Assembly: GCA_021464245.1 (NCBI GenBank)
Contig: JADCRB010000036.1
Span: forward strand, 5,380,372 to 5,444,371
Reading direction: 5' to 3'
From: Carallia brachiata
Lineage: Eukaryota > Streptophyta > Magnoliopsida > Malpighiales > Rhizophoraceae
DNA: 64,000 nucleotides
A program made the position numbers and the translations under genes. A model generated the notes under the pieces. It saw nothing but the letters and a program-made list of their open reading frames with translations. It was not told the origin of the DNA and ran no database searches. Position 1 is the first letter of the stretch. Each line of letters opens with the position of its first letter. Shown piece after piece: positions 57,212 through 64,000 of this stretch.

Positions 57212-57664
57212 TCAAGGATAAGGTTGCACGCCACCTACGCCGCCAACAGCTCCGCCTATACCAGCACCACCGCCAACGCCACCACCAACACCACCACCCA
57301 AGCCGCCTATGCCGCCTCCTAATCCCCCGAGACCACCCAGGCCACTTCCACCCCCAAGCCCACCTATCCCACCCACACCGCCAAGCCCGCCTAGCCCACC
57401 AACTCCACCAAGCCCACCAGCACCCCCAAGAGGGGTGACTCCTCCGAGTCCTCCAACACCTCCAAATGGGAGTCCATTAGAGCCAATTCCACCGAAGCCA
57501 CCAACACCGCCATATGTGACAAAGTTCTTCTGGTCATTCACGCCAGCATCACTGGGCACATTTTTGGCATTTGGCAAAGGCTGGTTGCCGGGCACATCTC
57601 TAGCACTAGTAGTGTGCAAGACTAATGCAACCAGCAGGACAACACTAGCGTACCACCTTGCCAT
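57212..57664 (-). CDS. Secreted glycine-rich protein 1
   Basis: A single exon of 150 residues. A hydrophobic signal peptide (MARWYASVVLLVALVLHTTSA, cleavage probably before RDVP) is followed by a short polar segment with DAGVNDQKNF and then a long GGVGGLGG/GIGG repeat domain. This is the plan of plant cell-wall glycine-rich structural proteins. ATG 57664 is chosen over the ATG 57 bases upstream because the extra residues are charged and would spoil the signal peptide. The gene shares start, spacer and promoter with the one at 62907. A strongly proline-rich frame on the plus strand is only its antisense shadow. A precise function cannot be given. Confidence 0.85.
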   Translation of the reverse strand: MARWYASVVLLVALVLHTTSARDVPGNQPLPNAKNVPSDAGVNDQKNFVTYGGVGGFGGIGSNGLPFGGVGGLGGVTPLGGAGGLGGVGGLGGLGGVGGIGGLGGGSGLGGLGGLGGGIGGLGGGVGGGVGGGAGIGGAVGGVGGVQPYP

Positions 57665-57733
57665 CTCTATCTCACTCTCTCTCAATCTCTCCTTTTCAAA
57701 ATATTTTTTTCTTACTACCACAAACTACGATAT

Positions 57734-57754
57734 GGGATCCTCCATTTTAAAGGC
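57734..57754 (-). promoter_or_regulatory. Core promoter of glycine-rich protein 1
   Basis: On the gene strand GCCTTTAAAATGG followed by GGATCC lies about 80-90 bases before the ATG. The same block occurs before the second glycine-rich gene at 63418-63436. TTTAAAAT is probably the TATA element. A CT-rich leader follows in both genes. Confidence 0.6.
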
Positions 57755-58019
57755 GAATGAAAGGAGTGGCGAGGGGCAGTTGAGAGAAGTAAATGGACTT
57801 AAATGCGAGTTCAGAGTTTTGCCGTGATATAGTTTTCGGGGCTGAATGTTTCAAATTGAAATGTATTTCTCGATACAATTTTTTTATATGAAGTATTAAA
57901 ATGCAATAAATCATTAATTTAGTATTACTATATTAGTGTTTTGAGTAGAAATAAATATATTTTATTATTTTATTTTATTTTTATTTAAAATATTAATATA
58001 ATTACATGAAATTAATAAT

Positions 58020-58163
58020 TAATTGTATTTCGAGTTTCTGAAAATGCAATCGCGTTAAATATTTATTAAGAAATTTTTGTCGTTTTTCGAGATGCTACCC
58101 GGATCGGTTTAGATTAGTCAACCCATTGTGCTGGATACTGGACGGTTTTAAAAAAATAAAAAA
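58020..58163 (+). repeat. SINE-like dispersed repeat, copy 3
   Basis: Shares CGCGTTAAATATTTATTAAG, TTTTTGTCG, GGTTTAGATTAGTCAACCCA and TGGATACTGGACGGTTTT with the other copies and ends in A-rich sequence. The left border is approximate. Confidence 0.5.
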
Positions 58164-60589
58164 TTTTATATAAAAAAAAACTTGTATGGAGAAATCGTAT
58201 AGATCCGTATATGTATCCTTTGCTCTAAAAGTATCAAGTGGCTTTAATTCTAGTGGTGGCTTATCAGCAGTGGCTTTTAATTGTACTTCCAAAACTTGAT
58301 TAATTTAGCACATGATAAATATGATTACAGGCAGAAGCTAATGAGCAAAGGCCAATGGGATCAGCAGGGGATGGCAATGAGATCTCATAGAAGCGTGACA
58401 GATTGTGATTTGTGACACATACACTGGCGCCAAAGGGCACCGTACCCCACAACTGGAGAAGCTTTGACAACCGCAAGAAGAAGACTGACATGCATTCATA
58501 TATGGCTGAAATTCAACTACTGATGTACAATCACCAAGTCGTCAACCTAATTATAAGAGACTTTAACGGGATGCAACTGCTTCCCTCACTCTTGTTTTTG
58601 GTCATAGATTCCTATAAAATCACATTAAATTTCGGTTAATCAAAAATTTAATTAAAAAAGATAAAAGGATAAATTTTTCTTAATATTATTTTTTTATACA
58701 CAAAATTTTAAATTAAAATTTTACATAAAATAAACTGAACTTTACACCGCTCAAACCAACAGCCGCTTCTCTCTCTTTTACCGCCAATGCTGCTCGGCAA
58801 ATTTTCTGTGACTTGGTATTCAGTGCCCCCCATATTTTAGGCAGAAGCTCTTGGAAATCTAAAACTATAAATCGGGGTTGGGGGACGCTAAAAAAAGAAA
58901 AATTCCTTCTTACAAAATGGGATCCCTGTGTTTAAAATTCCATGACCTAGCCAGGTTTGTGCATTATCAAAAGAGGCTGGTTTTAATGCCCGAAATTTTG
59001 GCCCCATTTTTTAGTCTAAAAATAATAATTCTACAATTTTTAATAATAACTCACACACTTTAAGTAATAAAAAATAAAAGAATAAAATTTTATTACTTAA
59101 AATATAAATATTATTAATTAAAGTTGATGGTTCGTTATAATTGAGAGGATCCGATGTCCAATCTTTTTTCTTATCAAAATAAGTATGGAAATCAGATTTG
59201 AGTTTTTGACAGTCCTCGAAACTAAGAAAATTTAGTAGATGCAATTTACTAACATAACCATAGACCAAATCTAAGAACTGTGGCATGTCTAGTGTATACT
59301 CATGAAATTCAAACAGAAATATCATAATTGCATTGATGGGATCGATATATACCATAAGGATGAACTACTGGTCGGTTTTCTTTACGAATGTGTTTCTAAA
59401 TGCAAATCCCGAATTATTTTATGGTGGATGAACACGAATAAATATCATGAACGTTTTAGCAGTGACGTGGCTTTAAAAATTAAAAGAGTAGTGATGTATG
59501 TTATGAAAATTGTATTATAAAATATTTTAAAATTTATAATTACAAAAATAATCATTATTTTTTATTTAACAGCGTTAAAAATATTGATAACTTTTTTTAT
59601 AATAATAAATTTTTAAATATTTTATAATATATTTTTTATAATACATATATTATTGAAATTAAAAGTATTATAATCTTGTGAATTTGATTTTTGACTGAAC
59701 CTTGTGAATTGATGGATTAACGGATTGATTGCCTCGAATAAACAGTAGCTGTAGGCCAATTGGAGATTTCCGTTGGCGGTTGAACGACTTAATGTTGAGT
59801 GACAGTTGTCGAATTTACCAACATTCGACCAGATCCGTGTAATGGGCGGCCATTCCAATAAACGAAACGCATTTCAACTTTTCACAGAACTCACATCGGC
59901 GTGGGTGTGTTTGATTTGTATAATTTTAATTAAAAAAATAATTAAAAAAGTTTAATTAAAATTTTTTATTTTTTATTTTTCTTATTTTTTTATAATTTTT
60001 TTATAATTTTTAATCAATCTAAATAATACTATTTTTTCATATTTTTTCACAAATTATTATATATTTTTTTCAAATTATTATTTTTCTTAGAACTTTCTAT
60101 CTTTTTTGGACAAAATTTTTTTCTTACAAATTATTAATTTTTTTAATTATTTTATTTCTCATAACTTTCTTATTAATTTAAACGATTGTTAACAACTGCA
60201 ACTCTGTCCTCTTGACCTCTTTTCATGATATTGACAAGGCTAAAAAAAAAAACCACTATTTAAAGTTAATAAAAAAAACACCTTTTTTTCTCAAAATATT
60301 TGTAAATTTAGCCATCTGTGTTTACAATAGTCTTTTCTAAATCGCCCACACTGTTCGGCACTTCCGTTAATTTAGTTGTTATCCATTGTCAGATGGTATA
60401 ACGTAAGAGGACACCTCGATAAAGTGGTGCTGTCTGCGTGAGGTGAATTTTTTAAACTTCTTAAAAAAAATTGAATATTGTATTTTTTATTTTAATAAAA
60501 AGAGAAAAATATATTTTTTCCTCTTAAAATGTATAAAGTTAAAAAGATTTTAAATTAAAAAGGAAATAGACAGACAATACAACACCTGC

Positions 60590-60800
60590 TGGTATGCATT
60601 GCGGGTAAGAGTAGACGGTTCCGACCGGGGCGGCGGCCACGGGGTAAACGAAGGGGATGACGACGGAGGCAGATGGTGGGGCCATGTAAGGCTTGGGGTA
60701 ATGTTCCGGTTGCTGGAACCGTTGTCGGTGTTGCCACTTATGTGAATTGCGAAGACGACGCTGAAGAAGATGGCGGGACGGACGCCGTACCTTTTCAAAG
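60590..60800 (-). other. GC-rich island, possible exon or pseudogene fragment
   Basis: A 200-base stretch is clearly richer in G and C than its surroundings. On the minus strand one frame reads QQPEHYPKPYMAPPSASVV followed by a Pro/Ala/Val-rich stretch ending SYPQ. A second minus frame is also open. I do not recognise either. It may be a relic of a gene or a captured fragment. Confidence 0.25.
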
Positions 60801-61089
60801 AAAAAAAATACAGGCACCATGCTTTCCTTCATTTAATTTTTTTTTTAATTGTAAACATTTTAAGAAAAGAAAATGTATTTTTTAAAAAAAAAAAATTTAA
60901 ACTTTTTAAATTCTTTAATTTTTTAAAATCTGCAATCGATAAAATATGCTAACGTGACTTGATGACTCATAATCATTTTATTAAAATAGCGACTTACGTG
61001 GCACATAACGGCAAAACTAGCAAGTAGGCAAATCACGCTAACGAAATAAATGGTGTGGGACAATTTAAAAAGAGATATATATATAAGAG

Positions 61090-61315
61090 GGCTATTATAT
61101 TTTCGGACAAAAATATACTTGAAATGCTGTCCGAATGCAACTGATTGTATTTGGTTTGCAACTGTCTGTATTTCAAGTGCAACCAAAAATAAGAAGAAAA
61201 AATCACTGTCATTTCTTTGCACATAAAATTCAACTGGTTGCACATCAAATCCATCTGATTGCATTCGGACAACATTTTAGGTATTATTTCTTCTGAAAAT
61301 CTAACTTTTTCCTAT
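61090..61315 (-). mobile_element. Foldback MITE, family A copy 2
   Basis: Inverted arms pair GTCCGAATGCAACTGATTGT on the left with GATTGCATTCGGACAACATT on the right. The right end, in reverse complement (TAGGAAAAAGTTAGATTTTC), matches the left end of the element at 35025-35235, so the two are the same family in opposite orientation. Confidence 0.6.
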
Positions 61316-61420
61316 ATATAAACACAAATCAACATGTTTAAAAAGGTTCTGGTGAAATAGTGCTCTTGCCTATCGCTAAACCAACCATTCACTTTTTTGA
61401 GCAAGTATATATTTTTCAAA

Positions 61421-61588
61421 CATTTTTATTTTAAGTTGTATTTTAATTGAAATTACAACTAATTTTTTTTAACAAAATTGATATTTTTTAAAATATAAAA
61501 TTAATAAATATTTTAAAAATATTAATTTTTATTTTAAAAATATCAACCACAATTTTAATCAAGACATCACTTAAAATAAATACACCTC
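61421..61588. mobile_element. Foldback MITE, family B copy 2
   Basis: The segment AATATTAATTTTTATTTTAA followed by AATATCAACCACAATTTTAA matches the right arm of the PIF1 intron 2 foldback, and the left side pairs with it imperfectly (TTGATATTTTTTAAAATAT). It is more decayed than the intron copy. Confidence 0.5.
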
Positions 61589-62906
61589 CGTACTAACATT
61601 TTCTCTACTTGTTTTCCAGACAATACTGATCCCTGATGGGTATTCAAGAATCCCGATTGCCCCTGATAGGGCCATTGAATGACTGTAACTCCTGGTTCGC
61701 TCTACTCGTCGCAAAGATTTAATTCGGTGGTTACAAACTGTCACACATAGGTTTTAATTAAATTTAAGCACTTCCAATAAAGTGATCTCCATCGAATTGC
61801 AAGCCAGTTCAAGCATTGTACATCCAATTAAGAATGGACAAAGGAACTTAATTAGTCTAAGGCTAACCCTGCCTGGGTCGGAAGAGAATATGCTCTATAA
61901 TTCAGGTATGGTGGGAAGGAAGCGGCTAGGGAAGAGAACATCCTTCCTTTCTTGGATAAAAGAAGTTCGTTCCTTCATTGAAATTGTTTAATTAAGCTCA
62001 ATAAAGTCCCAGGTAAAAAGGAATAGCTTGGGCCTCAGTAAAAGTCTATACTTATAGTTATATCGACTGACGCTAACATGCTACTCTGTGGATCGGCCTG
62101 GCATGACTTATCGAGTCCTTTAATCCTCCAATTAAATGCGAAAAGTGATGGTATAAAAATAATTAAGATCGATCTCCTCCCGTAGGGGTTGCAGTTGGCG
62201 TTTGCCCTTGGTCATAAACAGGAATTTAATTGATTGCACACACATGCAGACACACATTTATACACACTGAGTGCTGCTGTGCTGCTACAAATTTAGACCG
62301 GTCTGTGAGGCGGCATTCAAAAAGGTATATATAAATTCAGAAATAAAGAATTGAGTTATGAAAAAAAAAAAAAAAAAAGAGAAAACTATTAGAAAGATAT
62401 AAAAGTGGACAGAATAAGAGATACAACTTCTTATTATAGGAGGTAAAATTGTTATTCTTCTTCCTCTCTGTTCACTTTTTGTATCTCCCAAACATTTTAA
62501 AAAAAAGAAGAAATTCCCACCCGTCCATGCTCCGTTCCATCTATTTTGTTATAGTTACGTACATATAGGCTCGAGTAATTAACTACTAAGCTATGCATGG
62601 GCCTATATACATCATGCATGCGCTAGTAAACTTACGGTTATATATATTCTCAGTTGAAACATGAAATTGAACGAACCTATCGAACACAGGTAGATCTTGA
62701 TAAGTTTTGACAATTAACAACATGACAATTTACGGAAGCCATTCTAAAGCGGAGAAAACATGGGAAGAAGAGAAGGAAAGAAAAGAAAAGAAAAGAAAAG
62801 AACAACCTCACAAAAAAACAAATAACATAATTAAAGACATTTAGTACTTCCAGGGGAGTAGAGTAGTAGAACTAGCAGTAGTTCAACGAAGGCCGATGAA
62901 GCGAAA

Positions 62907-63320
62907 TCAAGGGTGAAGGGAAGAAGTAGAATCAGCAACCTTATCATTACAACCTCCAATACCTCCACCAACCCCACCACCGGAGCCTCCGCCAACACCG
63001 CCACCAATGCCTCCGCCAGCACCGCCACCACCACCACCACCACCACCACCACCAATGCCTCCTCCAACTCCCCCACCACCAACCCCACCAATGGGCCCAC
63101 CAAGACCACCTCCACCACCGTTGTATCCGGTCCAGCCTCCAAGCCCACCAGCACCGCCAAGACCGCCGCCAACACCCGCGTAGCCTCCTACACCACCATA
63201 TACAATGAAATTCTTTTGGTCATTGAGGCCGGCGTCCTTAGCCTTAGGCACGTCCCTAGCGCTTGCATGAGCAATTGCTAAAGCTACTAGTAGCATGCAA
63301 ATGCAATACCACTTTGCCAT
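62907..63320 (-). CDS. Secreted glycine-rich protein 2
   Basis: A single exon of 137 residues. The signal peptide (MAKWYCICMLLVALAIAHASA) is followed by RDVPKAKDAGLNDQKNF and IVYGGVGGYAGVGGG, nearly the same spacer as in the gene at 57212, then glycine tracts of the GGGVGGGIGG type and a short non-glycine tail (CNDKVADSTSSLHP). The single Cys in the tail is absent from the neighbour. It is probably a cell-wall structural protein. The two genes are on the same strand 5.2 kb apart and look like a tandem duplication. The plus-strand Thr/Asn/Ser-rich frame is an antisense shadow. Confidence 0.85.
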   Translation of the reverse strand: MAKWYCICMLLVALAIAHASARDVPKAKDAGLNDQKNFIVYGGVGGYAGVGGGLGGAGGLGGWTGYNGGGGGLGGPIGGVGGGGVGGGIGGGGGGGGGGGAGGGIGGGVGGGSGGGVGGGIGGCNDKVADSTSSLHP

Positions 63321-64000
63321 TCTTCTCTCTCTCTCTCTCTCGACCCTCTCTGTCGGCCGTCAGTAGTACTATACCTGAAGGAGGTATACTTCTGCTGCTG
63401 CACTAGCTAGTGCCATTGGATCCCCATTTTAAAGGCTATTCAGGTACGGAAGACAGTTTCGTGTATTAAATGTATTGAATGAGACCACGTGGTAGTTCGC
63501 CTCTGGTAGTATTGCATGCACGAGATGGCTTAATCTTGCAAGAAATTGGAGTGGACCTCGCTCATGCATAATGCCATAGGACTTAAACTTCCATCTTAGA
63601 GTTAAATCAGAGTTTAAATTCTGAGAAGAGATTTATGAAAATAGAGAAATTACTATAATAGTTAAGTGAAATTGAGATTAAAAATCACATATATTAGCAA
63701 ATCATTATATGTTTACATAGAAAAATCATATGTTTGGTAAGTTATAAAGGAACCTAAAAACGCATTCGGATAGTATAAGCATATCTTTAGGGTTCTGTTC
63801 TTTGTTTATTTTCTTATAACTATAGATTCTGGGTAATTCAAGCAAATCTCCCCAAGTAAAAGTTCAATTTTTAGGTGAGAAAAGTAATTTTAAGATAATA
63901 CAAGGTACATAGATAAAAACATCGAATAAATCACTTAATAGATAAAAAGATTAAGCATTAATTGTCAAATAAAAAAAATCTCAAAAAATGTCTAATTTGA
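63321..64000. other. Promoter of glycine-rich protein 2 and right flank
   Basis: A CT microsatellite (63327-63342) forms the leader. The shared core promoter GCCTTTAAAATGGGGATCC on the gene strand is at 63418-63436, about 100 bases before the ATG. The remaining sequence to the window end is AT-rich and has no protein-like frame. Confidence 0.6.

Larger units (their letters stand above)
57755..62906. other. AT-rich interval between the two glycine-rich protein genes
   Basis: No intact gene is seen. It contains a SINE-like copy (58020-58163), an A/T-rich repeat-like block (59.9-60.2 kb), a small GC-rich island (60590-60800), a family A foldback (61090-61315) and a family B foldback (61421-61588). 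The remaining frames are short and not protein-like. Confidence 0.55.

Noticed and set aside
57309..57827. Plus-strand proline-rich, extensin-like frame
   Set aside because: It is the exact antisense of the Gly codons of glycine-rich protein 1 (GGN read as CCN); no signal peptide or promoter on that strand.
62831..63281. Val/Leu-rich minus frame and Thr/Ser-rich plus frame over glycine-rich protein 2
   Set aside because: Both are shifted or antisense readings of the glycine repeat.

Overview
This window is nuclear DNA from a dicot plant, probably a woody rosid; I cannot name the species. The evidence is AT-rich intergenic DNA, many short GT-AG introns, CT/GA/TG microsatellites, many small foldback transposons, and proteins close to Arabidopsis CLASP, PIF1, RPT2, mitochondrial CPN60 and receiver-only (type-C) response regulators. 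There are no prokaryotic features and no sign of an operon, CRISPR array or prophage.

Layout. The 3' part of a TRM-type gene (DUF4378 C-terminus, + strand) occupies 2-2241. A gene-poor stretch to 7.7 kb holds possible minus-strand exons of unknown identity near 4.0-4.25 kb, plus repeat relics. CLASP (+, 21 coding exons) spans 7740-18097. Two receiver-only response regulators (+) lie at 20739-21341 and 24370-25172. Mitochondrial chaperonin CPN60/HSP60 (+, 18 exons) spans 28195-32297. About 11 kb of transposon remnants follow (32.3-43.2 kb). The bHLH factor PIF1 (+, 8 coding exons) spans 43215-49690 and converges on a decayed-looking proteasome ATPase gene RPT2 (-, 6 exons, 51201-54010). The right end carries two related secreted glycine-rich protein genes (-) at 57212-57664 and 62907-63320, separated by AT-rich, repeat-filled DNA.

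The genes are independent plant transcription units. TRM and CLASP both act on cortical microtubules, PIF1 in phytochrome signalling, the response regulators in phosphorelay, RPT2 in the 26S proteasome, CPN60 in mitochondrial folding, and the glycine-rich proteins probably in the cell wall. The order TRM-CLASP-PIF1-RPT2 matches, by locus number from memory, a stretch of Arabidopsis chromosome 2 (At2g20240, At2g20190, At2g20180, At2g20140), so the frame looks like an old conserved block into which the response regulators, CPN60 and transposons are interspersed.

I found no wholly new system. The points most worth a second look are: six single-base deletions inside otherwise well-conserved CLASP exons; a frameshifted RPT2 that has lost the N-myristoylation glycine; a tandem response-regulator pair in which one member lacks one of the two Mg-binding acidic residues; a CPN60 without the usual Gly-Met tail; a family of hairpin-bearing minisatellite units and a foldback transposon inside PIF1 introns; and a nested LINE/Mutator-type MITE with a perfect 10-bp target duplication.
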